Below are positions 25,540-34,619 of a stretch of DNA of 51,721 nucleotides, one piece after another. Within the stretch, counting starts at the first letter, position 1, and each line of letters begins with the position of its first letter. The position numbers and the translations under genes were made by a program. The stretch spans positions 1 through 51,721 of the forward strand of contig CALCKX010000114.1 of the NCBI GenBank assembly GCA_937966115.1, given 5' to 3'. The stretch comes from an uncultured Chloracidobacterium sp. GTDB lineage: Bacteria > Acidobacteriota > Blastocatellia > Chloracidobacteriales > Chloracidobacteriaceae. The notes below the pieces were generated by a model, which saw only the letters and a program-made list of their open reading frames with translations, did not search any database and had not been told where the DNA came from.

Positions 25540-25696
25540 GGCGCGACCCCTCCGGCGGCGATGCGGGCGGCGGTTCCGCGTCCGCCGGCTCGAAATGGTA
25601 AAACGCGATCCGCCGGCCATCGGGCTTGATGACGACCTGCCGCGTCAGGGTTGGCTCCGGCGGGACGGGCGCGGGGGCGGGCGGCGGCGCGCTCAT
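25505..25696 (-). CDS. Small Pro-rich protein of unknown function (63 aa)
   Basis: Begins MSAPPPAPAPVPPEP, then a short beta-like core (TRQVVIKPDGRRIAFYHFEP) and an Ala/Pro/Glu tail. It starts in a 4-base ATGA overlap with the stop of the small membrane gene, and its 3' end runs 35 bases into galT in another frame, so it looks translationally coupled in the symporter-galT set. The core could be a small strand-rich unit. The family is not recognised, and expression is unproven. Confidence 0.5.
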   Translation of the reverse strand: MSAPPPAPAPVPPEPTLTRQVVIKPDGRRIAFYHFEPADAEPPPASPPEGSRHVGAALESAAG

Positions 25697-25905
25697 GGCT
25701 TTTTGAACCGCGCCGTCGCCAGCAGCCCGCTGCCAAAGAGCGTCATCGCCAGCCCCCACCAGAGGTTGATATTGATGCCGAGCGACTTGTCGTAAAAGCC
25801 GGGCACGCCATTCGTCATCCAGCCATAGCCGCTCAGCGCCAGCCCCATCAGCGCGAACATCGCGCCAATGGGAATCCGTATGTCAAGCCCGATGCCACCG
25901 CTCAT
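25693..25905 (-). CDS. Small two-helix membrane protein (70 aa)
   Basis: The ATG at 25905 has GGAAAGG nine bases upstream; the TTG at 25923 would be the alternative. Two membrane helices: IRIPIGAMFALMGLALSGYGW and LWWGLAMTLFGSGLLATA, with a polar YDKSLGININ loop between them. It follows the symporter gene by 52 bases and overlaps the next small gene by four. Small membrane partners are often found beside sodium/solute symporters, so a role in assembling or gating the symporter is a reasonable inference. Confidence 0.7.
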   Translation of the reverse strand: MSGGIGLDIRIPIGAMFALMGLALSGYGWMTNGVPGFYDKSLGININLWWGLAMTLFGSGLLATARFKKP

Positions 25906-25957
25906 CTGCAAGCGCCTTTCCAAATCAAGAGAGATTCCGCCTCAAAATAAAGCCGCC

Positions 25958-27727
25958 TCAAAAAAAGATGAGATTGAGCAGGAGCGTCGCCGTCAGCACG
26001 GCGACCGCCAGCGTCGCGGGGCGGCGCCAGAAGCTGACCTCTTCCGCCGGCTTCGGCGTCAGGGCGTAGACCAGGCCGACCAGCTCCGCGTCCGGGCGCG
26101 GACGGGTCGCTAAGCTCGCCGCGATGGTGACGCCAAAGCAAACGGTCCAGGCCACGATAGCCGTCCAGAAGGTTTGCGCCAGCTCGCTGCGGTAGCTTGA
26201 CAGCAGAACGCCCAAAAAGCCCCCCTTGACGCCGACAACCGACCCTTCGGGCAAGGAGATGCCATGATGAAGCGCGGCGGCGAGCGTCCCGGCGATCAGC
26301 CCCCAGAACGCCCCGTGGCCCGTTGCGCGCTTCCAGAACATGCCAAGCAAAAAGGTCGCGAACAGCGGCGCGTTGACAAAAGCGAAGACGAGCTGAAGCG
26401 CGTCCATGATGTTGTTGAACGCGGCGGCGACATAGGCCGTCGCCACGGAGAGCGCGATGCCGCCAACCGTAGCGGCGCGCCCCATCCACAGGTAATGCGC
26501 ATCGCTGGCGTCGCGCTTGAAGTAGCTTTGATAGATGTCGTACGTCCAGACCGTGTTGAACGCTGTCACATTCCCGGCCATCCCGGACATAAACGACGCC
26601 AGCAGCGCTGTTAGACCGAGACCCAGCAGGCCCGACGGCATATAGCGCGCCAGCATGGCCGGCGTCGCCAGGTCGTAGTCGATCACGGGGCGACCGTTCG
26701 CGTCGCGCGTGATCTCGCCGGCTTCATTCGTCTTCGGCGGAATGATGCCGATGCTCGCCGCCGCCGCTGCCGACGGCGCGACGGCGGGCGGCGCGACGGT
26801 CAGCGCCAGCATGCCGGGCAGAATGACCAGGAAGGGAAACAGCATTTTGGGAATGGCGGCAATGAGCGGCGCGCGGCGCGCGGCCGTCATGGAGTCAGCC
26901 GCCATCGCCCGCTGAACGACGAGAAAATCCGTGCACCAGTAGCCAAACGACAGCACAAAGCCCAATCCCATGGCGAGCCCGAACCACTCGATGCCCACCG
27001 GATTGCGCGTCGCGTCGCCCATGAACGCCCACGACTGGGTGTACGCCGTCGGCGCGTAGCCTTGCGCGACCGAATGCGTCATCAGGCGCGCCTGAAGCCC
27101 CGCCCAGCCGCCCGCATCTTTCAGGCCAAGCCAAACCAGCGGCAGAAAGCCGAAGACCATCAGGAAAAACTGCAACACCTCGTTGTAAATGGCGCTCGTC
27201 AGCCCGCCGAGAAAAATATAGGCCAGCACGATGCCCGCCGCGACCAGCATGCTCGCGTCCTCGTCCCAGCCAAGCAGCAGCCGGAACAGCTTGCCCATCG
27301 CATACAGCGACACGCCGGACGAAAACACCGTCATGACGGCGAAGGAAATCGCGTTGAGCGCGCGCGTTTTCTCGTCGAAGCGCAGCTTGAGGTACTCCGG
27401 CACGGAGCGCGCCCGCGAGCCGTAGTAAAACGGCATCATGAAGACGCCCGTGAAGACCATCGCCGGAATCGCGCCAATCCAGTAAAAGTGGCTGGTGGCG
27501 ATGCCATACTTCGCCCCCGACGCGCCCATGCCGATGACTTCTTGCGCGCCCAGATTGGCCGAGATAAAGGCCAGCCCGGCCACCCACGCCGGCATGGCGC
27601 GACCCGAGAGGAAGTAATCGGCGCTCGAGCGCATGAAGCGCTTGAGCGCGACGCCAATCCCAATCACGAAGGCGAAATAAATCGCCATCAGGCTGTAATC
27701 AATCCACGCCAGTCGAACGTCAGTCAT
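25958..27727 (-). CDS. Sodium:solute symporter (SSS family), probable sugar transporter
   Basis: 589 residues with about fourteen membrane helices, typical of SGLT-like transporters that take up sugars with sodium. MTDVRLAWIDYSLMAIYFAF begins the first helix. SADYFLSGRAMPAWVAGLAF is the family signature of the first loop and helix 2. ANLGAQEVIGMGASGAKYGI and the FLGGLTSAIYNEVLQFFLMV helix follow. A soluble loop near residues 340-380 (EAGEITRDANGRPVIDY) is longer than usual. The first gene of the set with galT, so galactose or a related sugar is the likely substrate, an inference from context. The ATG at 27727 was chosen over the GC-rich extension to 27772. Confidence 0.92.
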   Translation of the reverse strand: MTDVRLAWIDYSLMAIYFAFVIGIGVALKRFMRSSADYFLSGRAMPAWVAGLAFISANLGAQEVIGMGASGAKYGIATSHFYWIGAIPAMVFTGVFMMPFYYGSRARSVPEYLKLRFDEKTRALNAISFAVMTVFSSGVSLYAMGKLFRLLLGWDEDASMLVAAGIVLAYIFLGGLTSAIYNEVLQFFLMVFGFLPLVWLGLKDAGGWAGLQARLMTHSVAQGYAPTAYTQSWAFMGDATRNPVGIEWFGLAMGLGFVLSFGYWCTDFLVVQRAMAADSMTAARRAPLIAAIPKMLFPFLVILPGMLALTVAPPAVAPSAAAAASIGIIPPKTNEAGEITRDANGRPVIDYDLATPAMLARYMPSGLLGLGLTALLASFMSGMAGNVTAFNTVWTYDIYQSYFKRDASDAHYLWMGRAATVGGIALSVATAYVAAAFNNIMDALQLVFAFVNAPLFATFLLGMFWKRATGHGAFWGLIAGTLAAALHHGISLPEGSVVGVKGGFLGVLLSSYRSELAQTFWTAIVAWTVCFGVTIAASLATRPRPDAELVGLVYALTPKPAEEVSFWRRPATLAVAVLTATLLLNLIFF

Positions 27728-27838
27728 GCCTTCGCATCGCGCGCCGGCGCGCTGGGCGCGTCGGCGGCGCAACCAGAAGTGAGAAGCGAGCTTGCTGAAG
27801 CCTGCACGTTAGCGGATTCAGCCCGGGCGGCCAACGTC

Positions 27839-27862
27839 ATTTTCGTTGTGATTTTCGTTGTG
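27839..27862. repeat. 12-bp tandem direct repeat between divergent sugar genes
   Basis: ATTTTCGTTGTG occurs twice in tandem (27839-27850 and 27851-27862) in the ~210-base gap between the symporter and the KduD-like gene. The AT-rich repeat stands out from the GC-rich background and could be a regulator site for either operon. Confidence 0.6.
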
Positions 27863-27937
27863 ACCGGCGCGGCGAACGCGATAAGCTCGGCGACTGCCGT
27901 GACATTTCCCAGCAACAGGGACCGTTTAGACGTGGTA

Positions 27938-28693
27938 ATGGATTTGTTTCGTCTTGATGGCAAGGTCGCGCTGGTGACGGGCGCGCTGTCTGAAATTGGC
28001 GCGTCCATCGCGCTGGCGCTCGCCGAGGCTGGCGCGGACGTGGCCTGTCATGGCTCGTCCCGCCCGCCGGAGGCGTTGTGCGAGCAAATCCGGGCGTTGG
28101 GCCGCCGCGCCTTGGCGGTGACTGGCGATCTCTACGACCGCGCCTTTCACGGTCACATCCTCGCGACCGCCGCGGCGCATTTCGGGCGCGTTGATATTTT
28201 GGTCAACAACGCGAGCGCGATTCGGCGCGGCGCCGCCGTCGAGCTGAGCGACGAGGATTGGGATTTCATTCTCGGCATTAACCTGACGGCCGTGTTTCGG
28301 CTGTCGCAAATGGCCGCCAAGGACATGCTGGCGCGCGGGAGCGGCAAGATCATCAACATCGCTTCATTGCTGGCCTTTCAGGGCGGCTGGCAAGCGCCGG
28401 CGTTCGCCGCGTCAAAGGGCGGCGTCGCGCAGTTGACGAAGTCGCTGGCCAACGAGTGGGCCGCGCGCGGCGTGAACGTCAACGCCATTTCCCCCGGGTA
28501 CCTAGAGGTGGAAAACACCCGTCCGCTGCGGGATGACCCAGTGCGGCAGCGCCAGATCACGGAGCGCATTCCGGCGAATCGGTGGGGGCAACCGGCGGAT
28601 TTGGCGGGCGCGGCCGTGTTCTTGGCGTCGGCGGCGAGCGATTACGTTCACGGCCACGTCCTGGTGGTGGATGGCGGCTGGATGGGGCGCTAG
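27938..28693 (+). CDS. KduD-like short-chain dehydrogenase with Phe at the catalytic Tyr position
   Basis: Rossmann-fold SDR of 251 residues whose second half closely follows 2-deoxy-D-gluconate 3-dehydrogenase (KduD): KIINIASLLAFQGGWQAPA, ANEWAARGVNVNAISPGYLE, RIPANRWGQPADLAGAAVFL and SDYVHGHVLVVDGGWMGR. The cofactor loop is TGALSEIG rather than TGxxxGxG. Where the family has YxxxK, the sequence reads FAASK (F156 and K160, with the codon TTC). The Ser of the active site is kept. Without Tyr, ordinary SDR catalysis is unlikely unless another residue replaces it. Transcribed divergently from the galactose-type operon, which fits sugar metabolism. The ATG at 27938 is used; the open frame reaches far upstream but overlaps the symporter. 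Confidence 0.85.
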   Translation: MDLFRLDGKVALVTGALSEIGASIALALAEAGADVACHGSSRPPEALCEQIRALGRRALAVTGDLYDRAFHGHILATAAAHFGRVDILVNNASAIRRGAAVELSDEDWDFILGINLTAVFRLSQMAAKDMLARGSGKIINIASLLAFQGGWQAPAFAASKGGVAQLTKSLANEWAARGVNVNAISPGYLEVENTRPLRDDPVRQRQITERIPANRWGQPADLAGAAVFLASAASDYVHGHVLVVDGGWMGR

Positions 28694-28785
28694 CTCGCTT
28701 GCCCGGCGAGCCAGGGAGCGCCGCGAGGCGGGGCGGCGTCGGGGACGGCGCTCTGGCCGCCCCCGAGCGCTTGGGGCGCGGCCGC

Positions 28786-31539
28786 TCAAGCGGCGGTTGG
28801 GGTTTCCTGGGGCAGCGCCCGTTCCTGTCCGAGGCGCTGCCAGCGCTTATAGGCCTCCATGACGATGAACGCGATGGTGGCCAGCGCGCCCAGCGCAAGC
28901 CACTTGTCAAGCGAAAGCGGCTCGACGCGCAAGACGCCCTGCGTCACCGACCAGCTCATCGAGAGGATGTGAATCGCCAGCGCCGTCAGCGCGCCGCCGA
29001 TCAGCGCCGGGTTGCGCCGCCACGAAATCGTGAACGCCGATGCCGTTTCCGACCGGCAGGTCAGCACGTAGAAAAACTGAATGAGCACAAAGAACGCGAG
29101 CAGGATGTTGCGCGCTGCCGTGACTTCGACGCCGACCTGCATCAGGTAAACCCACAGCCCAAAGCAAAGAGCCGCCATGGTCGCGCCGCCCAGCAGCACG
29201 CGCGTAATCATCCGGCGGTCAAAAATGCCTTCCTTCGGGTCGCGCGGCGGCTGGCGCATCGCGCCGGCCTCGCCGGCCTCGAAGGCGAGCGCCACGTCCT
29301 GAATGCCGTTGGTGACCAGGTTGAGCCACAGCCACTGCACCGCCGAAAGCGGCATGGGCAGCGCCAGCGCGACGGTGCCGCCAATGAGGATGAGCGACGC
29401 CGCGCCGGTCGAGAGCAGAAACCAAGTCACCTTGCGGATATTCGCGTAGGCGTAGCGCCCCTCCTCAATGCCGGCCACAATCGAGGCGAAGTTGTCGTCG
29501 GCGATGATGATCTGGGCGGCTTCCTTGGCGACGTCAGTGCCCGAGCCCATCGCCACGCCGATGTTGGCCCGGTTGAGCGCCGGCGCGTCGTTGACGCCAT
29601 CGCCGGTCACGGCCACGACTTCGCCGCGCGCCACGAGCGCGTCCACGATAGCGAGCTTCTGATCCGGGGTGACGCGGGCGAAGACCCGCGCTTGCGGGCG
29701 CTCGCCAAGCCAGGACTGGAGCCGCTCCCGCGGCACGGCGGCCAGCTCGGTTCCAGTGATGGTCTGGGATTTGTCTTGGGCGAGACCCAGCTCGCGCGCG
29801 ATGGCCAGCGCCGTCAGCGGATGATCGCCGGTGATCATCAGGACTTTGACGCCGGCGCCCTGCGCCTGGGCGACCGCCTCCTTGACTTCCGACCGCAGCG
29901 GGTCAATGAAGCCCACCAGCCCGACTAGCGTTAGGTTGGCGAGCTTTTCGAGGTCGGCCGGCGTCTCGCAGGGCGGCGCGGCAACGCCCTGGGCAATGGC
30001 GAGCACGCGGTAGCCCTCGGCGGCCAGGGCGTCCGCCTGCTGCGCGACTCGCTCAAGGTCGAGCGGTCGCTCGCCCTGCGCCGTCAGCATCGTTTGGCAG
30101 AAGCGAGCGACCGCCTCCACCGCGCCTTTGACCGCCGCCTGCGTCTCGTCGCCGACGCGATAGGCGACCGCCGCATAGCGGCGCTCCGATTCAAAGGGGA
30201 TTTCCGCCAGCGGCGGATGGGCGCGCCGCTCCGCTTCGGGCGACAAGCCGAGCTTGTACCCGAGCGCCAGCAAGGCCACGTCCATCGCGTCGCCGCTGTG
30301 CCGCCAGCCGTCGTCCTGGCGCGTCAGCGCCCCTTCGTTGCAGAGAATCGCCGCCCGCCCCAGGCGGAGCAATCCGGCGCGCTGGGCGTCGCCGAGCGGC
30401 TGCCTGCCCGTCGCCGCGACTTCGCCCTCGCCGCTATAGCCCTGCCCGCTGGCTTCAAGCCGCTGCCCGTCCGGGAAAAGGATAACCTGCGCGGTCTGTT
30501 CATTGAGCGTCAGCGTCCCGGTTTTGTCGCTGGCGATGACCGTGCAGCTGCCTAAGCTCTCAACCGCCACTAGCCGCCGCGCAATGACCTTGCGGGTCGC
30601 CATCCGCGCCGTGGCGATGGAAAGCGCCACCGTGAGCGCGATGGGCAGCCCTTCGGGAATGGCCGCCACCGCCAGCCCCACCATGACCATGAACACTTCG
30701 CGGGCGGGCAGCCCCTGAGAGACCGACACGACGCCGAGCAAGCACGAGCAGCCGAGAATGGTCAGCCCGACTTGGTGGGAGAATCGCTCCATGCGCGCTA
30801 GCAGCGGCGGCTTCGCGCTCGCCACCTCGATGAGCGATTGCGCGATGCGCCCGACTTCCGTGCGCATGCCGGTCTCGACGACGACGCCCGTCCCGCGTCC
30901 GGTGACAACCAGCGAGCCGGCGAAAACCATGTTGAGCCGGTCGCTCACGGGCGTCGCCTCGGTCAGCGGCGCCAGGGACTTGGTAATGGGCATGGATTCG
31001 CCCGTGAGCAGCGCTTCATCCACGCCAAGGTTGGAGACCTGGGTCAGACGAATATCCGCCGCGACTTTGTCGCCAGACTCGAGCAAAACGATGTCGCCCG
31101 GCACGAGGTCTTCGGCGGCAACCGACATCGCCTCGCCATTGCGCCGCGCGCGCGAGCGAATTTCCAGCAAGCTCTGGAGCGCGTAAGCGTTTTGCTCGGC
31201 TCGCCATTCCTGATACGTTCCGATCGCCGCGTTGAGAATGACGACGCCGAAGATGAACGCCGCGTCCTTGAAGTCGCCAATCGCCAGCGCGACCGCTCCG
31301 GCGATCAGCAGAATGTAGATGAGCGAGTTGGCGAACTGATGCAGGATGACCAGCCATAGCTTTGGCGGCGGCTTGGCGGGAAGGAGATTGCGCCCGTAAC
31401 GCTGTTGGCGGGCTGCCGCCTCGCCAGAGCTAAGACCATTGCCGCTTGTTTCCAGCCGGGCGTAAATATCTTGCGTCGCGAGCGCATGCCAGGGGGTGGC
31501 TGGTAAAGCGACGTTCGTTACCGAAGCATCACGTTGCAT
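28786..31539 (-). CDS. Cation-transporting P-type ATPase (calcium-type P2 family)
   Basis: 917 residues. An N-terminal cation-ATPase domain (WHALATQDIYARLETS, then YGRNLLPAKP) precedes the A domain (VDEALLTGESMPITKS, the TGES loop). The M4 ion-binding motif is AAIPEGLPIALTV, and the phosphorylation site is D338 in SDKTGTLTLNEQ. The nucleotide-binding domain includes KGAVEAV. The hinge is MITGDHPLTALAIA ... AVTGDGVNDAPALNRANIGVAM. The C-terminal cation-ATPase helices end at KRWQRLGQ. The IPEGLP motif and the long form fit SERCA/PMCA-like pumps exporting Ca2+, although other cations are possible. Nothing beside it is an obvious partner. Confidence 0.95.
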   Translation of the reverse strand: MQRDASVTNVALPATPWHALATQDIYARLETSGNGLSSGEAAARQQRYGRNLLPAKPPPKLWLVILHQFANSLIYILLIAGAVALAIGDFKDAAFIFGVVILNAAIGTYQEWRAEQNAYALQSLLEIRSRARRNGEAMSVAAEDLVPGDIVLLESGDKVAADIRLTQVSNLGVDEALLTGESMPITKSLAPLTEATPVSDRLNMVFAGSLVVTGRGTGVVVETGMRTEVGRIAQSLIEVASAKPPLLARMERFSHQVGLTILGCSCLLGVVSVSQGLPAREVFMVMVGLAVAAIPEGLPIALTVALSIATARMATRKVIARRLVAVESLGSCTVIASDKTGTLTLNEQTAQVILFPDGQRLEASGQGYSGEGEVAATGRQPLGDAQRAGLLRLGRAAILCNEGALTRQDDGWRHSGDAMDVALLALGYKLGLSPEAERRAHPPLAEIPFESERRYAAVAYRVGDETQAAVKGAVEAVARFCQTMLTAQGERPLDLERVAQQADALAAEGYRVLAIAQGVAAPPCETPADLEKLANLTLVGLVGFIDPLRSEVKEAVAQAQGAGVKVLMITGDHPLTALAIARELGLAQDKSQTITGTELAAVPRERLQSWLGERPQARVFARVTPDQKLAIVDALVARGEVVAVTGDGVNDAPALNRANIGVAMGSGTDVAKEAAQIIIADDNFASIVAGIEEGRYAYANIRKVTWFLLSTGAASLILIGGTVALALPMPLSAVQWLWLNLVTNGIQDVALAFEAGEAGAMRQPPRDPKEGIFDRRMITRVLLGGATMAALCFGLWVYLMQVGVEVTAARNILLAFFVLIQFFYVLTCRSETASAFTISWRRNPALIGGALTALAIHILSMSWSVTQGVLRVEPLSLDKWLALGALATIAFIVMEAYKRWQRLGQERALPQETPTAA

Positions 31540-31806
31540 GAACTACTCTCCGTAAAGCTGAGACTGGGTCGTCTTGGTTGCGATTAAGCTCGGGCGAGAC
31601 GGAGGCTCCCTCGCCGGCTGCGCGCCGCGGCTGGGAGCGGACCCGACGCTCCCATGGTAAGCGCAGAAGAGATGCCCGCGCTACCCGATGGGCGCGCCGC
31701 TGGCGGACAGAGCTTCGAGCGCGGAAGCGATCCGCTGATGGAAAAAACAAAACTCGACTACGCTTGCGCCGTCTGCAAACGCTTTTCTCGATGAGACTTT
31801 TTCCTG

Positions 31807-33915
31807 ATGAGTCATCCCGGAAGCCGTGAGACCGTGGCCTACTGGGCCATTTGCCTGCTCATCCTGGCCGCTTTGGTGGATTCCCAACTGATTGGCGCCA
31901 TTGCTCCGAGCATCGCGTCCGGCATTGGCTCTTCCAAAGCGGCGGTGGCCCAGAGCGCGGGCGCTTATTCGCTAGCCAATGCCGCGACGGCCTTTTGGCT
32001 GGTTGGCCCGGGACGCGAGCTGCGTCCGACGCGCGGCCTGCCGCTCGCGGCGCTGCTCGCCCTGGCGGCGGCGGTCCTGGCCGCCCTCGCCACGAACGTT
32101 TGGGTATTTTACGCGGCGCGCGCCATCGCCGGATTTTCGGGCGGCTTGGTCTCGGCGTTGGCGATTGCGGCGCTGGCCAACGCTTCGAGTTACGCGGCGC
32201 GCGGGGTGCAGATGAGCGGCGTGGCGGCGAGCTACTTCCTCGCGCCGGTCATCGGCGTGCCGCTGGGCGCGTTTCTGGTTGGGCAGTTCGGCTGGGCGGC
32301 GGCGTTCTGGTTCGCGGCGCTGTCCGTCGCCGTGGCGGGCGGGCTGGTCATGCTCTTTCCGCTCCCGCAACCGCCGCCCGCGTCGTCGCCGGCGAGCGCC
32401 GGCGCGGGCGGCGGCAGTCTCCGCGATCTGTGGCGGATGGCGACGCGCTCGCGCTCGACGCGCCTGGCGCTGATTGGCGCGGCGTTTGTCTCCGGCGGAC
32501 TCGTCGGCTTTTCGGCATTTCTGGGGACGTGGCTATCCGACGCCTTTCGCGCCGATGAGTTCCGCATCGGGCTGATGTTCGGCGTGACGGGCGTTGGCGC
32601 GGTCATCGGCAGCTTTGGCGGCGGCAAGCTGGCTGACCGCTACGGCAAGCGCCAGGTCGCGGTCGTCGCCAGCGGCTGGATGGCGGCGGGGCTGCTGCTC
32701 GTGCCGACCTTCGCCTGGACGTGGGGGCTTTACCTCGCGGTGGCTTTCGCGGCCCTGTGCGCCGCCGCGCGCGTCGCCCCGCTTCAGGCGCTGACCACCG
32801 AGCTTGTCGCGTCGCCGGAGCGGCCGTCCTTCATCGCTCTGCGCAACGGGTTCTCGCAGTTGGGCATTGTCGCCACGGTTGCCGGCGCCGGCGTCGCCTA
32901 TCAAGCCGGCGGCTTTTTGGCGGTCGCCGCCGTGTGCGCCGGGGTCACGGCGGCGGCCTGGGCTTGTCTGCGCGGCATTGACGATCCGCAAATGGGGCGA
33001 GCTTCGGGCGAAACCGTCAAGCCGCGGCTCTGGGGTCTCGCGCTGCGGCGCGTCATCGCGTGGCTGCTGGTCGTCGGGCTTGGCTTGCCCTATCTCGCCA
33101 GCGTCGCCGTGACCAAGGCCCGCACGCGCCCCGACGAGCGTCGCCGGACCGACACGCCGGCGGCGCTGGGCGCCCAGTATGAAGACGTGACGTTCGAGTC
33201 GTCCGGCATCCCGCTCGCGGGCTGGTACTTGCCGGCCCGGACGCGCCCGGTCACGATTGTCATCACCCATGGGTTGTTTCGCTCGCGCTATGAAACGCTG
33301 GAGCGCGGCGTGGCGCTGTGGAAGCTGGGCTATGGCGTGCTGCTTTATGACCTGCGCCGGCATGGCAAAAATCGGGGCGAGTTTTCAACTGTTGGCTATG
33401 TCGAGCGTCGCGATGTCAAGGCGGCCATCGAGTTTGTCCGCCAGCGCGCGCCCTATGACCGCGTCGTGTTGCTGGGCGTTTCCATGGGGGCGGCGGCAAG
33501 CCTGCTTGCGGCGGCCGAAGCGCCCGAAGTCACCGCTGTGATCAGCGACAGTTGCTTTCGCTCATTTCGGGACGCCGTGGCGAATGATGTTCGCTATCTT
33601 GGGCTGCCCCAGTGGCCGGCGGCGCCCATCCTGACCTACGCGACGGCTTGGCGAATGGGCTTCGCCGTCGGCGACTTCGATCTCGAGCGGGCGGCGGGGC
33701 GGATTGCCGCGCCGATTCTCTTCATCGGCGGCGGGCGCGACCGGCGCATGCCGGTTGAAACCGCGCTGGAACCGCTTTACCGTGCCGCCCAGCATCCAGC
33801 CAAGCGTAAGCTGGTCATCGCGGGGGCCACCCACGGGGAGGCGTATCTTGTCTCGCCGCAGCTTTACATCGAAGCTGTAGACGGCTTTATTCAGCAGGCG
33901 CTCATGCTACCCTAG
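31807..33915 (+). CDS. Fusion of an MFS transporter and an alpha/beta hydrolase
   Basis: One uninterrupted 702-residue frame. Residues about 10-390 are an MFS transporter (about twelve helices; GKLADRYGKRQ is the conserved central loop motif). A further membrane helix follows (about 414-436, ALRRVIAWLLVVGLGLPYLA), then a hydrolase from about 458: GWYLPARTRP, VITHGLFRSRYETLE (oxyanion region), LYDLRRHGKN, nucleophile S559 in GVSMGAAASL, probable Asp in GGGRDRRMP and His in AGATHGEAYLV. With thirteen helices and a cytoplasmic N-terminus the hydrolase would lie in the periplasm, an inference. No frameshift separates the halves. Confidence 0.88.
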   Translation: MSHPGSRETVAYWAICLLILAALVDSQLIGAIAPSIASGIGSSKAAVAQSAGAYSLANAATAFWLVGPGRELRPTRGLPLAALLALAAAVLAALATNVWVFYAARAIAGFSGGLVSALAIAALANASSYAARGVQMSGVAASYFLAPVIGVPLGAFLVGQFGWAAAFWFAALSVAVAGGLVMLFPLPQPPPASSPASAGAGGGSLRDLWRMATRSRSTRLALIGAAFVSGGLVGFSAFLGTWLSDAFRADEFRIGLMFGVTGVGAVIGSFGGGKLADRYGKRQVAVVASGWMAAGLLLVPTFAWTWGLYLAVAFAALCAAARVAPLQALTTELVASPERPSFIALRNGFSQLGIVATVAGAGVAYQAGGFLAVAAVCAGVTAAAWACLRGIDDPQMGRASGETVKPRLWGLALRRVIAWLLVVGLGLPYLASVAVTKARTRPDERRRTDTPAALGAQYEDVTFESSGIPLAGWYLPARTRPVTIVITHGLFRSRYETLERGVALWKLGYGVLLYDLRRHGKNRGEFSTVGYVERRDVKAAIEFVRQRAPYDRVVLLGVSMGAAASLLAAAEAPEVTAVISDSCFRSFRDAVANDVRYLGLPQWPAAPILTYATAWRMGFAVGDFDLERAAGRIAAPILFIGGGRDRRMPVETALEPLYRAAQHPAKRKLVIAGATHGEAYLVSPQLYIEAVDGFIQQALMLP

Positions 33916-33977
33916 GAAAGCGCGCCGCGCGCCCGCGTGACGCCTCCGAACTCCATACACTTCATGAGGAAGAAACC

Positions 33978-34607
33978 ATGATCTCTCTTCGCACTGGAAC
34001 TTTGACCTTGGTTGCGCTGCTCGGCCTCGGCCCGGTCGCGGCGCTCCCCCCCGCGACCCTGGCTTCGCCGATGGTTCAAGAAGGCATGAGCATGGGTAAC
34101 GACGACCCGCGCAAGGCGACGACGATTCAGACCACCTCCGCCAGGCTAGGCAACGTGGCTGATGCCGTGATGGTGCGTTACTTGAATCTGCCGTGGGGGC
34201 CGCAAACCTTCGGCTACATTGAAAACGGCGGCAACCAGTTTTACAGCCTGCGCACCTGGCCGATCGCGCATTTGACGCTCAAGACGCGCGCGAAGTTTTT
34301 CGGTCGCGACTTCGAGCCGGGCGATTACGTCCTGACCCTCGTTCCCAAGGGGCTCGCCCCGCGCATGGGCATGCAGGTGCGCAGCTTCCAGCCGAGCGGC
34401 GACAGCGGCACGTTCCTCGTGCCCGGCAACGTCTTCACGGAAACGCCCAACGGGCCCATCGTGGCCTCGCGTCCCATCGAGTTCAAGCCCGGCGCGCCGC
34501 AAAGCGACGCGATGCGGGTTTCGCTCGTTTCGAAGAAGAACCTGGTTGAAATGACCATCAACTACGGCGACCGCTCTTTTACGGAAAAGCTCACGATGGT
34601 GAAGTAG
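33978..34607 (+). CDS. Exported protein, possibly DUF2911-like
   Basis: 209 residues with a signal peptide (LTLVALLGLGPVAALPPATLA). The mature part is predicted beta-rich: SARLGNVADAVMVRYLNLPWG, PIAHLTLKTRAKFFGRDFEPGDYVLTLVPKG, then VFTETPNGPIVASRPIEFKPG and a final TINYGDRSFTEKLTMV strand. The GDYVLTLVPKG and closing strands resemble DUF2911 proteins, but the match is weak and I would not rely on it. AGGAAG precedes the ATG. It stands first in a run of same-strand exported proteins (33978-40645). Confidence 0.75.
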   Translation: MISLRTGTLTLVALLGLGPVAALPPATLASPMVQEGMSMGNDDPRKATTIQTTSARLGNVADAVMVRYLNLPWGPQTFGYIENGGNQFYSLRTWPIAHLTLKTRAKFFGRDFEPGDYVLTLVPKGLAPRMGMQVRSFQPSGDSGTFLVPGNVFTETPNGPIVASRPIEFKPGAPQSDAMRVSLVSKKNLVEMTINYGDRSFTEKLTMVK

Positions 34608-34619
34608 CGAAGCGACGGA

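Noticed and set aside
27062-27937. Long N-terminal extension of the KduD-like gene
   Set aside because: It overlaps the symporter on the other strand and is not needed by the SDR fold, which starts at 27938.
28582-29928. 448-residue plus-strand frame opposite the P-type ATPase
   Set aside because: Shadow of a full-length ATPase with DKTGT motif; Arg/His/Gln-rich composition.
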